DNA from: Thermococcus sp. M36
GTDB lineage: Archaea > Methanobacteriota_B > Thermococci > Thermococcales > Thermococcaceae
DNA length: 64,000 nt
NCBI RefSeq assembly: GCF_012027355.1
Contig: NZ_SNUH01000001.1
Span: 1,054,001 to 1,118,000 of the forward strand
Reading direction: 5' to 3'
The position numbers and the translations under genes were made by a program. This document shows, piece by piece, positions 54,099 through 61,628 of the stretch (its first letter is position 1; the number at the start of each line of letters is the position of its first letter). Under the pieces are notes generated by a model that worked only from the letters and a program-made list of their open reading frames with translations, was not told the DNA's origin and did not search any database.

Positions 54099-55025
54099 TC
54101 ACTCTTTAATCTCTCTGACCATCCTCTTCAGCTCGGCGAAGTTCTTGAAGATGTATCCCATGATGAACCCGAAGATCACCATGTTAACACCTGTGATTAT
54201 AAACATCGAGGTCAGCGGCGCCATGAGGTAGTGGCTCACTCCCCTCCGCCACTCTAGGACGACATAGGTCCCCATGACAAGGCCAATAAGGAGCGACAGG
54301 AAGCCGAGCAGGTAGAGGTATCTCCCAGGATTGTACCTTACCAACAGCTCAATTATCGTCTTCCCGATGTGGAACCCGTCCCTTATCGGGTGGAGGTTTG
54401 CTCTGCCCCTTCTCTTTCTGTAGCTTATCGGCACCTCAGCTATCCTGAAACCTTTGGCTATCGTCTCAACCGTTAATTCGGTCTCCACCTCAAAGCCATG
54501 CTTCTCCAGCTCCACGCTTTTATATAACTCCTTCGTCAGTGCCCGGTAACCCGTTAAGAGGTCGTGAACCTCAACGCCGTACATGAAGCGGAAGAGAGCG
54601 TTGAAGATCTTGTTGCCTATCAAGTTCAACCGGGTAAAAGCCCCTTTTTCAAAGTTGAGCAGCCTGTTGCCTATCACGTGGTCTGCGATCCCTCTCCGTA
54701 TTGGCTCAAGCACCATCTCAATATCGTTCGGGTCGTAGGTTCCATCGCCGTCTATCATGACGACGACGTCCGTGTCGATGAGCTTAAACGCCTCGGCAAC
54801 CGCCTGCCCCTTACCCTTTCCGCTCTGTAGCACGACTTTTGCACCTTTCTTTTTGGCGATTTCTCTCGTTCTGTCCGTGCTGTGGCCGTCAATAACAAGG
54901 ATGTTATTATAGCCGAGCCTTTTGAACTCGTCAATAACCCACCCGATACCGTCCTCCTCATTTTTTGTGGGGATTAGTATTGTAATGTCATTATGAGTTA
55001 TTATTTTTCCAGTTGATTGTGACAT
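54099..55025 (-). CDS. Polyprenyl-phosphate glycosyltransferase (GT2, AglJ/DPM1-like)
   Basis: 308 residues. ITILIPTKNEEDGIGWVIDEF, VIDGHSTDRTREIAKKKG, GKGKGQAVAEAF, VVVMIDGDGTYDPNDIEMVL (DxD) and HDLLTGYRALTKELY are characteristic of dolichyl-phosphate sugar transferases; two C-terminal helices (LYLLGFLSLLIGLVMGTYVVL, LTSMFIITGVNMVIFGFIMGY) anchor it. Such enzymes begin the lipid-linked glycan used by AglB. Higher GC than the genes further along. Confidence 0.9.
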   Translation of the reverse strand: MSQSTGKIITHNDITILIPTKNEEDGIGWVIDEFKRLGYNNILVIDGHSTDRTREIAKKKGAKVVLQSGKGKGQAVAEAFKLIDTDVVVMIDGDGTYDPNDIEMVLEPIRRGIADHVIGNRLLNFEKGAFTRLNLIGNKIFNALFRFMYGVEVHDLLTGYRALTKELYKSVELEKHGFEVETELTVETIAKGFRIAEVPISYRKRRGRANLHPIRDGFHIGKTIIELLVRYNPGRYLYLLGFLSLLIGLVMGTYVVLEWRRGVSHYLMAPLTSMFIITGVNMVIFGFIMGYIFKNFAELKRMVREIKE

Positions 55026-55033
55026 TTACTACA

Positions 55034-56395
55034 TCACCTTGGTATTTGTGGATCAAGACCAACCCTCTTGTATATAAACCTTGCATTCTCTACTTTCAAA
55101 GGTTCCAGCACATTTCTTCCGTCCACGATTACTTTGCTCCTCATTTCCTTGACCAGCCTCTCAAAATCGAGCTCCTTAAACTCCCTGTGGTCGGCGGTAA
55201 TGATTATAGCGTCGATGTCATTGAAGTCTTCCTTCCACTCGGCGCCAAAGCGTTTCGCGTCCTCAGGAGTGCACAGTGGATCGTAAGCGTAAACGTTGGC
55301 ACCCCACTCTTTGAGTTCTTGAATTATCGGCTTTGCCGCCGCCTTCATGAACTCCCTGACACCTCCTCTGAATGTTAGACCGAGTACGAGGATGTTGCTC
55401 CCTTTCACAGGTTTTCCAGCCTCGTTCAGAGCCTTAACGGTGAGTTCAACGACATGGTGCGGCATTGAATCGTTTATCTCTCTGGCCGTCTTTGTGAGTC
55501 TCGGGTTGGTTTTCTTGGCGAGATTTATCACGAACCATGGGTATACTGGAATGCAGTGGCCCCCCACGCCCGCTCCTGGCATGTGCAGGTGGCAGTAGGG
55601 CTGTGTATTCGCCGCCTGGAACACCTCGAGAGCGTCTAGGCCGTGCTCCTCGCACCACACAGCTAACTCGTTGGCTAGGGCAATGTTCACGTCTCTATAA
55701 ACGCCCTCGAAGACCTTAACGGCCTCAGCTGCCTTTATCGAGCTCATGGGGAGAACACCCTTTCTGTTTATGGTCTCGTAGATGCCGATAACTGCTTCCA
55801 GTGTTTTCTTGTCACTCGCTCCCACGATCTTGGGGTACTGGCCGGTTATGTCTCTGATGGCCGTGCCGGTCATGGTTCTTTCTGGAGCATGGGCCAGACC
55901 AAACTCACCGAGCTTGAGTCCTGACTTTTCGAGAATTGGGATAAGGCTCTCAGTAGTGCCTGGTGGCATGGTGGCTTCGGTGATGACTATGTCCCCCTTT
56001 TCGAGCCCCCGGGAAATCTTCTCAGCGACGTCATAAACCGGGTCGAGCTTGAGATTGCCCCTCTCGTCGGTTAGGGTAGGCACTAGAATCACCATTACAT
56101 CGGCCTGCTTCGCCGCCCAGACGCCATCAGTGGTGGCTTTTAATCTTCCCGCCTCAACGTTTCTTCTTACGAGTTCGTCTAAGCCGGGCTCTTCCTTTAC
56201 GTGGTTCTCTCCGCGGTTGATCATCTCAACGACTTTCTCGTTGATGTCAACTCCTATGACCTTGGCTCCATGCTCTGCAAAGACTGCTGCCAGAGGCAGG
56301 CCCATTTTGCCCATCCCATAGACGGCTATTGTAACCTTCTCGTTTTTGAGGGCGGCTTTAACTTCCTCTCTATTTAATCCGATGAGCTTCATCAT
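55034..56395 (-). CDS. UDP-N-acetyl-sugar 6-dehydrogenase (WbpA/WecC-like)
   Basis: 453 residues. NAD-binding VYGMGKMGLPLAAVFAEHG, VDINEKVVEMI, then the central helix FEGVYRDVNIALANELA, the catalytic Cys in PGAGVGGHCIPVYPWF, and NILVLGLTFRGGVREF with YAYDPL. Oxidises C6 of a UDP-GlcNAc or ManNAc to a uronic acid. Overlaps the oxidoreductase gene upstream by four bases. First step of the diacetamido uronic acid pathway. Confidence 0.92.
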   Translation of the reverse strand: MMKLIGLNREEVKAALKNEKVTIAVYGMGKMGLPLAAVFAEHGAKVIGVDINEKVVEMINRGENHVKEEPGLDELVRRNVEAGRLKATTDGVWAAKQADVMVILVPTLTDERGNLKLDPVYDVAEKISRGLEKGDIVITEATMPPGTTESLIPILEKSGLKLGEFGLAHAPERTMTGTAIRDITGQYPKIVGASDKKTLEAVIGIYETINRKGVLPMSSIKAAEAVKVFEGVYRDVNIALANELAVWCEEHGLDALEVFQAANTQPYCHLHMPGAGVGGHCIPVYPWFVINLAKKTNPRLTKTAREINDSMPHHVVELTVKALNEAGKPVKGSNILVLGLTFRGGVREFMKAAAKPIIQELKEWGANVYAYDPLCTPEDAKRFGAEWKEDFNDIDAIIITADHREFKELDFERLVKEMRSKVIVDGRNVLEPLKVENARFIYKRVGLDPQIPR

Positions 56396-57339
56396 TCCAC
56401 CCCCACAACTTGGCCGCTTCTTGCACTCTCCAGCGCCTTAATTGCCACTTTAAGTGCGTGAAGACCGGCTTTTCCGTCGGTTATGGGCCTCTTTTTGTGT
56501 TCTACACATTCGATGAAGTGTTCGATTTCGTTTTTGAGGGGCTCTCTCTTTTCAATTTTGGCTTCGCGAATCCATTCGTGGTTGTATATCTTCAGAGTTT
56601 GATCAATATAATCAACGTACGCTATGCCCGCGGTGCCCACTACCGTTAGGGTTCTCGTCTTATGTGGGGTGAGCCAGTTAGTCTCCACGATTCCGCTCCC
56701 GTCATCAAAGCCCAATGTTATGAGTGCGTGATCCTCAACTCCCGCGGGATGAACAACGTTTCCCGCTTTGGCGTAGACAGTTCTCACAGGTTCTCCAAAG
56801 AGGAAGCTTATAACGTCAATATCGTGAACACCAAGGTCTATGATTATCCCCACATCACGAATACGGGCAGCCATTGGGCCAACGCGCTTGGCACTTATCG
56901 TGACGATTTTCCCGAGAAGGCCCTCATCTATTTTTTCCTTGAGCTTTAGAACAGCGGGATTAAAACGCTCAATGTGGCCAACCATTAGCGTAACGTCTTT
57001 TTCCTCAGCAGCCCTGAGTATGGCTTCTGCGTTCTCGATAGTGTCGGCTATTGGTTTCTCAACAAGAACGCTCGTCCCGGCTTCAATAAACTCCAGAGCC
57101 ACTTGTTTGTGGATGGAAGTGGGGACTGCTATTGTTACTGCGTCTAGTTTTTCCTTGGCTAGCTTTTTATAATCAGCATAAGGGATTGTATCGAATTTTT
57201 TGGCAACTTCTTTAGCCCTCTCAAAGTTTGCATCTGCAACGCCTACAAGTTCCACCTTCCCGTCTCTTGCCAGTTCAGAATAGGCCCTAGCATGATGATA
57301 CCCCATGTTTCCGACACCAACAACTCCAACCCTGAGCAT
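56392..57339 (-). CDS. Gfo/Idh/MocA oxidoreductase (WbpB/WlbA-like)
   Basis: 315 residues. VGVVGVGNMGYHHARAYSEL is the NAD site, TSVLVEKPIADT the EKP motif, MVGHIERFNPAVLKL and DLGVHDIDVISFLFGEP the substrate region. WbpB/WlbA oxidise C3 of UDP-GlcNAcA. Its neighbours are the aminotransferase and acetyltransferase expected for the next steps. ATG 57339 has GGTGATGAAA in front; the open frame extends to 57411. Confidence 0.9.
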   Translation of the reverse strand: MLRVGVVGVGNMGYHHARAYSELARDGKVELVGVADANFERAKEVAKKFDTIPYADYKKLAKEKLDAVTIAVPTSIHKQVALEFIEAGTSVLVEKPIADTIENAEAILRAAEEKDVTLMVGHIERFNPAVLKLKEKIDEGLLGKIVTISAKRVGPMAARIRDVGIIIDLGVHDIDVISFLFGEPVRTVYAKAGNVVHPAGVEDHALITLGFDDGSGIVETNWLTPHKTRTLTVVGTAGIAYVDYIDQTLKIYNHEWIREAKIEKREPLKNEIEHFIECVEHKKRPITDGKAGLHALKVAIKALESARSGQVVGVE

Positions 57340-57361
57340 TTTCATCACCGAAATAAGGGAG

Positions 57362-58465
57362 TTAAGAGGCGAGCTCATTGAGGGTTTCCAGTATGTACGC
57401 AATGTCTTCATCGCTCACCGCTGGGTGCACCGGCAGGCTCAGGACTTTTTTGCTAGCCTCTATTGCGTTTGGACAGCAGTCCTTTTCATAGCCAAGCTTC
57501 TGGAAGAGAGGCTGGTGGTGGACAGGCATTGGATAGTGAACAGCAGTTCCAATACCCCGCTCGCGGAGTTTGGTCATCAATTCATCTCTGCTCATCGGGA
57601 AGTCGTCCTCAATGCGGATAACGTACTGATGGAAGACATGGTAAACTCTAGGATCAACGTACGGGGGAACAAGTCCCTGAATCTTCCTAATACCTTCGCT
57701 CAATCTCTCTGCGTTTTCATTTCTTATCCTGTTCCATTCGTCCAGTTTTCTTAGCTGGATGCGACCAATAGCGCCTGCTATATTGGTGGTTCTGAGGTTA
57801 TATCCGAGTTCTACGTGGAGATACTTTTCGGCTTGTCCGTGGCTCCTGATAAGTTTAGCCCTCCTTGCGAGTTCATCATCGTTAGTTACAACCATTCCTC
57901 CTTCTCCGGTAGTCATGTTCTTTGTCGGGTAGAAGCTGAACGCTGCTATGTGTCCAAAAGTCCCGACCTTTTTCCCCTCGAACTTGGCACCGTGAGCTTG
58001 GGCGCAGTCTTCTATAAGATATAGATTGTAATCCTCGGCAATTTCGGTAAAGACCTTCATATCCGCCGGCTGACCGTAAAGGTGAACGACGAGAATGGCC
58101 TTTGTCTTCTCAGTTATCTTCTCCAGAACGTCATCCGGGTCGAGATTGTACGTATCCGGGTCAATGTCGGCAAAGACGGGCTTTGCACCCTGGAAAAGGA
58201 TTGAAGTTGCCGAGGCTATGAACGTGAAGGGGGTTGTTATCGCTTCCTCGCCAGGTCTTATTTTGAGGGCCTTTAACGCCACGTCCAACGCGGCAGTCCC
58301 ATTGGCGACGGCAATACCATGCCTGGCACCAAGGTAGTTGGCGAATTCTCTCTCGAAGGCTTCCACTTCTTTTCCGTGGGCGAGCATCCCGCTCTTCAAA
58401 ACTTCAACGACGGCGTTTATCTCCTCATCCCCGATCAGGGGCTTGGCAATTGGAATGTTTCTCAT
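57362..58465 (-). CDS. DegT/DnrJ/EryC1 aminotransferase (WbpE/WlbC-like)
   Basis: 367 residues, PLP-dependent. NIPIAKPLIGDEEINAVVEVLKSGML, GIAVANGTAALDVALKAL, TTPFTFIASATSILFQGAKPVFADID, EDCAQAHGAKF and AAFSFYPTKNMTTGEGGMVVT, in which the Lys carries PLP. Would aminate the 3-keto group made by the WbpB-like enzyme. ATG 58465 follows AAGGTGATTCAA. Confidence 0.93.
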   Translation of the reverse strand: MRNIPIAKPLIGDEEINAVVEVLKSGMLAHGKEVEAFEREFANYLGARHGIAVANGTAALDVALKALKIRPGEEAITTPFTFIASATSILFQGAKPVFADIDPDTYNLDPDDVLEKITEKTKAILVVHLYGQPADMKVFTEIAEDYNLYLIEDCAQAHGAKFEGKKVGTFGHIAAFSFYPTKNMTTGEGGMVVTNDDELARRAKLIRSHGQAEKYLHVELGYNLRTTNIAGAIGRIQLRKLDEWNRIRNENAERLSEGIRKIQGLVPPYVDPRVYHVFHQYVIRIEDDFPMSRDELMTKLRERGIGTAVHYPMPVHHQPLFQKLGYEKDCCPNAIEASKKVLSLPVHPAVSDEDIAYILETLNELAS

Positions 58466-58475
58466 TTGAATCACC

Positions 58476-59078
58476 TTATAAGTCGTTTTCCTTTAAATAA
58501 CGCCCATAATCTTGCTTCCTTATTTTAACTTCCCGTCCGCAGTGGGAGCACTTGAAGATGACATGCTCTTCGTCCTCTCCAATTTTTTCCCTTAGTTTTC
58601 TCCCGCAATAGCAGACGAATCCCTTAAGCCTTGCAGGGTTTCCGTAGACGAGGCCGAAGGGGGGAACGTCCTTGGTGACAACGGCCCCGGCTCCTACCAT
58701 AGCATACTCTCCTATTGTGACGCCGCAAACGATGGTAGCATGAGCGCCGATGGAGGCCCCCTTCTTGACAAGGGTCGTCACGACCTCCCAGTCTTGGTTG
58801 AATGCCCTGGGGTATAGGTCGTTGGTAAAGGTCATGTGCGGGCCGAGAAAAACATCGTCTTCAACCTTAACACCATGGTAGACACTCACTCCGTTTTGTA
58901 TTTTTACATTGTTCCCAATCTCAACGTCAACGTCGATGTAGACATCTTTTCCAATGTTGCAATTCTTTCCTATTTTGGCCCCCTTTCTGATGTGAGCGAA
59001 GTGCCAGATACGGGTTCCTTCACCGATTTTGACTCCATCTTCAACAACCGCAGAAGGGTGGACAAAAAAGTCTGCCAT
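58476..59078 (-). CDS. UDP-amino-sugar N-acetyltransferase (WbpD/WlbB-like) with zinc-ribbon tail
   Basis: 200 residues. Left-handed beta-helix of hexapeptide repeats ([29 protein letters not shown]..., [29 protein letters not shown]), the family of acetyl-CoA-dependent 3-N-acetyltransferases. The C-terminus adds a Cys set (FVCYCGRKL ... [10 protein letters not shown]), a zinc-ribbon-like extension. ATG 59078 is the family start and has GGAGGG about 15 bases before; the frame is open to 59201 without homology. First gene of the twelve-gene operon. Confidence 0.9.
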   Translation of the reverse strand: MADFFVHPSAVVEDGVKIGEGTRIWHFAHIRKGAKIGKNCNIGKDVYIDVDVEIGNNVKIQNGVSVYHGVKVEDDVFLGPHMTFTNDLYPRAFNQDWEVVTTLVKKGASIGAHATIVCGVTIGEYAMVGAGAVVTKDVPPFGLVYGNPARLKGFVCYCGRKLREKIGEDEEHVIFKCSHCGREVKIRKQDYGRYLKENDL

Positions 59079-59274
59079 AGCAACATACCCTCCATTTTGT
59101 TTTGAAATATCTTTTCCCATTGTAAGCGGGGACAACCACAAGGGTTCCACTGCCCATAAACCCCACCGGTGACATCGTTGGAATACGCCCAGATTTTCCA
59201 TATCTGATTTGAATACTGCTTATTGCTCAAAACATGAGTCATATTTGAACCGGGTATGGTTTGTTGGTACCTAC

Positions 59275-59287
59275 CTTTTAAGCTTTT
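59275..59287 (-). promoter_or_regulatory. Likely promoter of the glycan operon
   Basis: On the minus strand GAAAAGCTTAAAAG resembles a TATA box; initiation near 59250 would leave a leader of about 170 bases before 59078, longer than usual for this organism. Between 59300 and 59545 the spacer has only a nested hairpin (GGTGCTA 59352-59358 with TAGCACC 59395-59401, enclosing ATGAAT/ATTCAT) and a doubtful minus-strand frame; no gene is supported. Confidence 0.4.
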
Positions 59288-59504
59288 CTAACTCCTGTTG
59301 ATACTAAAGTTTGCAACTTAAACGTTACTTGTAAGAAAATCGCCCCTGTTAGGTGCTAGATATGAATCCTCGCCGTATTCATTGGGACATTTGTTAGCAC
59401 CGTGTCCTTCAAACCTGGCTGTGGGGGCAATTTTTTGACATTGGTATGTCAGTTGTTCTCGTTTCCCTTCCCGTCTACTGAGAAGTTGTCGGAGATAGCC
59501 GACC

Positions 59505-59518
59505 GAAAACTTTTTAAA
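59505..59518 (+). promoter_or_regulatory. TATA box of the tRNA-Glu/tRNA-Ile unit
   Basis: AAAACTTTTTAAAT lies about 30-40 bases upstream of the first tRNA, the normal distance. Confidence 0.6.
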
Positions 59519-59545
59519 TCCTCCCTCGCCCTTAATCTCGGACAC

Positions 59546-59623
59546 GCCCCGGTGGTGTAGCCCGGTCAATCATGCGGGACTCTCGATCCCGCGACCCGGG
59601 TTCAAATCCCGGCCGGGGCACCA
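59546..59623 (+). tRNA. tRNA-Glu (anticodon CTC)
   Basis: Seven-base acceptor stem GCCCCGG (59546-59552) pairs with CCGGGGC (59613-59619); discriminator A and an encoded CCA follow. The anticodon loop CTCTCGA within stem GGGA/TCCC gives anticodon CTC. The T arm CCGGG-TTCAAAT-CCCGG is standard. It is 78 bases long and separated from the next tRNA by 13 bases. Confidence 0.95.
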
Positions 59624-59636
59624 GAACCTTTCTCGC

Positions 59637-59714
59637 GGGCCCGTGGCTCAGCCTGGTCAGAGCGCCCGCCTGATAAGCGGGAGGTCCGGGGTTCGAAGCC
59701 CCGCGGGCCCACCA
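59637..59714 (+). tRNA. tRNA-Ile (anticodon GAT)
   Basis: Acceptor GGGCCCG (59637-59643) pairs with CGGGCCC (59704-59710), followed by A and encoded CCA. The anticodon stem-loop CCCGC-CTGATAA-GCGGG gives anticodon GAT. The T arm GGGG-TTCGAAG-CCCC is intact. Probably on one transcript with tRNA-Glu. Confidence 0.95.
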
Positions 59715-59718
59715 TAAG

Positions 59719-59740
59719 AAACTTTTCGCCGGAAAAGTTT
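59719..59740 (+). terminator. Hairpin after the tRNA genes
   Basis: AAACTTTT (59719-59726) pairs with AAAAGTTT (59733-59740) around CGCCGG, five bases after tRNA-Ile. It could end transcription or assist 3' processing. Confidence 0.4.
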
Positions 59741-59744
59741 CATC

Positions 59745-60075
59745 AAAAAGTTCTGATGGTGTTTGGTGCCGTGCCCTTGAGGTTGTGCGATATTTTAACT
59801 CCAGTCTCAATTGTGGGTTTGACTCTCGAATAATCCCCTTCGAGCGGTTTCAACCTTGTTATTGGCGTCCTTCGGACGCCGTTTGAAGAGTGAAACACTC
59901 GCAAGAGTGCAATTAGAGGAACAAACCCCAACAGAATCGCCCGTTTTAAAGTGCACGAAGTTTTTTCAGGCCTTTAACCAGTAAAAACATTTTTGGTCAA
60001 GCTTTGCTTGCGCAAAGCTTGCTTGGTGAGTGTTTCGTTCTCCAAAGGCGCCCTTCGGGCGCCGATAAAATATGT
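59745..60075. repeat. Gene-poor tract with several small perfect hairpins
   Basis: Between the tRNAs and the next gene no ORF is convincing. Instead there are short palindromes: GGCGTCC-TTC-GGACGCC (59864-59880), CACTC-GCAA-GAGTG (about 59898), AAGCTTTG...CAAAGCTT (about 59999-60020) and GGCGCCC-TTC-GGGCGCC (60046-60062). The CAAGCTTTGC...GCAAAGCTTG element resembles one at 63920-63940. Confidence 0.5.
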
Positions 60076-60099
60076 GAAACTGCTTGTTTTTCAGGTGGT

Positions 60100-60146
60100 T
60101 TACATTTTCTTTTGCAAGCCTCGCCGTTCACGGCAGGGGGTTCTAC
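60100..60146 (+). repeat. Divergent copy E of the tnpB-element right-end-like repeat
   Basis: TACATTTTCTTTTGCAAGCC, then TCGCCGTTCACGGC, shares the T-rich run and the GCCTCGCC(N)TTCACGGC core with copy A at 31880-31930 in the opposite orientation. The terminal GGAGGAGGTCAG is replaced by AGGGGGTTCTAC. Confidence 0.5.
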
Positions 60147-60209
60147 CACATTATGCTTTGGGAACTCGGACATGCTGTTTCGATTTTTATCCATGTGCAC
60201 AGGAAAGAA

Positions 60210-60221
60210 ATGCTTAAATAT
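60210..60221 (+). promoter_or_regulatory. TATA box of the small-gene/PIN pair
   Basis: GCTTAAATATTC about 35 bases before the ATG at 60252; transcription would start around 60240 with GGTGGGGAGA right at the 5' end. Confidence 0.55.
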
Positions 60222-60251
60222 TCCCGACCCCAACTAACTTTGGTGGGGAGA

Positions 60252-60401
60252 ATGCGCAAAAAAGATACGACCCTTCGAAAGGCAATAGCAAAGGGGATGT
60301 TCAGGGACACCAGTATATACAGAGAAGCAAAAGAAGTTCAAAGAATAAGCAGCATACAGTTTAGAAAGTACCTTGAAGACAACGGGATTAGTCTATTTTA
60401 G
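60252..60401 (+). CDS. Small 49-aa putative antitoxin
   Basis: MRKKDTTLRKAIAKGMFRDTSIYREAKEVQRISSIQF, then RKYLEDNGISLF. Basic and helical, with its own ribosome-binding site (GGTGGGGAGA) and TATA box, and placed 27 bases before a PIN gene. Too short to classify; the role as antitoxin rests on position only. Confidence 0.55.
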   Translation: MRKKDTTLRKAIAKGMFRDTSIYREAKEVQRISSIQFRKYLEDNGISLF

Positions 60402-60428
60402 CATTGTTCCTAAAGGTGAGGGGATTTA

Positions 60429-61157
60429 ATGGGATCTAATCACGCCCAGAGGAATAATTGGTATTACGTGGACACGAGTTTTCTAATTTCCCTCTGTGAT
60501 CCAAAAGATCAGTATCATGAAAGATCCAGGGAGTTTCTTAATAATCCTGTCTCTTCCCATAATGTTGTCTTTTTTATTGGCTGGCCGACCCTTTGGGAAA
60601 CGACAAATGAACTAATAAAGAAACACGGAAAGAGAGTCGCAAAAACTTTTTTTGAGAGGATACTGGAGCTAGGTCTAAAGTTTCCAAAAAATTTTGTACT
60701 GTTGCTTAACCCACTGCAGGTAGAGGCCCTCATCAGTAGAAAAGATGACCTAAAAGATAAGCGGGAGATATTTAATTTTCTGGAGAACAAAACAGATCCG
60801 GATTACTTAATAGCTCTGAGTGTTTCCCTTTTTGAGTTTGAATTCCTGGCAACTAAAATAGAAACTAAAAGAAGTATAACTCAAAAATACGGAAACAGTG
60901 GCAGGAACATTGTATTTAGCAATGAATTTGATCTTTTTGATGCGTGGGTTACATATTTCATGATCAAAATGGGAATAGATAAGATACTTACGTTTGATAC
61001 GGACTTTAGAGACAGGCTGGGCTTTGAGATTTATCCCCTCAAAGATCTCCAATCAAAAAAGACCAAAGTTCGCAGGGGTACCATAACCGAGGAAAACATT
61101 AATAATGGTCTGTCATTTTTGCAAAATTTTTTGGAGAACTCCACTGCCCTTTTATAG
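60429..61157 (+). CDS. PIN-domain protein (candidate toxin)
   Basis: 242 residues, longer than ordinary VapC. WYYVDTSFLISLCDPKDQYHERS (first Asp and DTS), WPTLWETTNELIKKHG (Glu), then an insert of about 80 residues, FDLFDAWVTYFMIKMGIDKILTFDTDFRD (two Asp). The large insert between the second and third motifs is unusual for VapC toxins. AGGTGAGGGGATTTA precedes the ATG. Confidence 0.75.
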   Translation: MGSNHAQRNNWYYVDTSFLISLCDPKDQYHERSREFLNNPVSSHNVVFFIGWPTLWETTNELIKKHGKRVAKTFFERILELGLKFPKNFVLLLNPLQVEALISRKDDLKDKREIFNFLENKTDPDYLIALSVSLFEFEFLATKIETKRSITQKYGNSGRNIVFSNEFDLFDAWVTYFMIKMGIDKILTFDTDFRDRLGFEIYPLKDLQSKKTKVRRGTITEENINNGLSFLQNFLENSTALL

Positions 61158-61628
61158 TATGTGCATCACTATCCCTAACTTTTCCATCTGCTTCCCCCTA
61201 ACTACAGAAGCCTTCCCGGCTTTGAATTAAACCCTCCTCTGGATAGGAGGTGCTAGCAAAATCAACTGCCTGTGGACGTTCTAATGGCAGCAGAACAGCG
61301 CTGAAGCTGGTTCATTGACAGCTAAAGCCCCTCAACTCTATGTATCCCTCTGGACATCCCCCATAATGGGGTGTGTCCAGACATGTTGTTTGATGCCCAG
61401 CCAAAGACGTCAATTTCTAAGAGACAACTTCTCTTTATTGTACGTATCCGCGAGAACTCTTGGTCAATCTTTGCTGGAAGTTGGATTCTAGTCTGCTCAA
61501 GTCGACTAAAACATGGGGATTTTGTTCTGTCTGGACAGACTAAAAGTTAGAAGCTTACCATTACCCAACGGGCCCTTAAGCGGGAAAGCAAACTATTTTA
61601 AAGCCTAAGGGCAATACCATACTTTGGG
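61158..61628. other. Spacer between the PIN gene and tnpB with hairpins, no gene seen
   Basis: No ORF of coding character. A strong hairpin lies at 61349-61381: TCTGGACA pairs with TGTCCAGA and CCCC with GGGG around CATAAT-like loop bases. A related palindrome TCTGTC-TG-GACAGA lies near 61530. One of these could be the left end of the tnpB element. GCTTAAAAT-like sequences are absent, but TATTTTAAAGCC near 61590 could be the tnpB promoter. Confidence 0.5.

Noticed and set aside
59318-59569. Minus-strand frame of 83 residues before the tRNA genes
   Set aside because: It overlaps the tRNA-Glu gene and its promoter; the C-terminal part (GANKCPNEYGEDSYLAPN) looks protein-like but no start or homologue is evident. 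Could be a transposase relic, not supportable.
59532-59810. Minus-strand 92-residue frame over both tRNA genes
   Set aside because: Antisense of tRNA sequence.
61158-61628. tnpA gene of the IS element
   Set aside because: No frame with the HUH and Tyr motifs of Y1 transposases was found upstream of tnpB.
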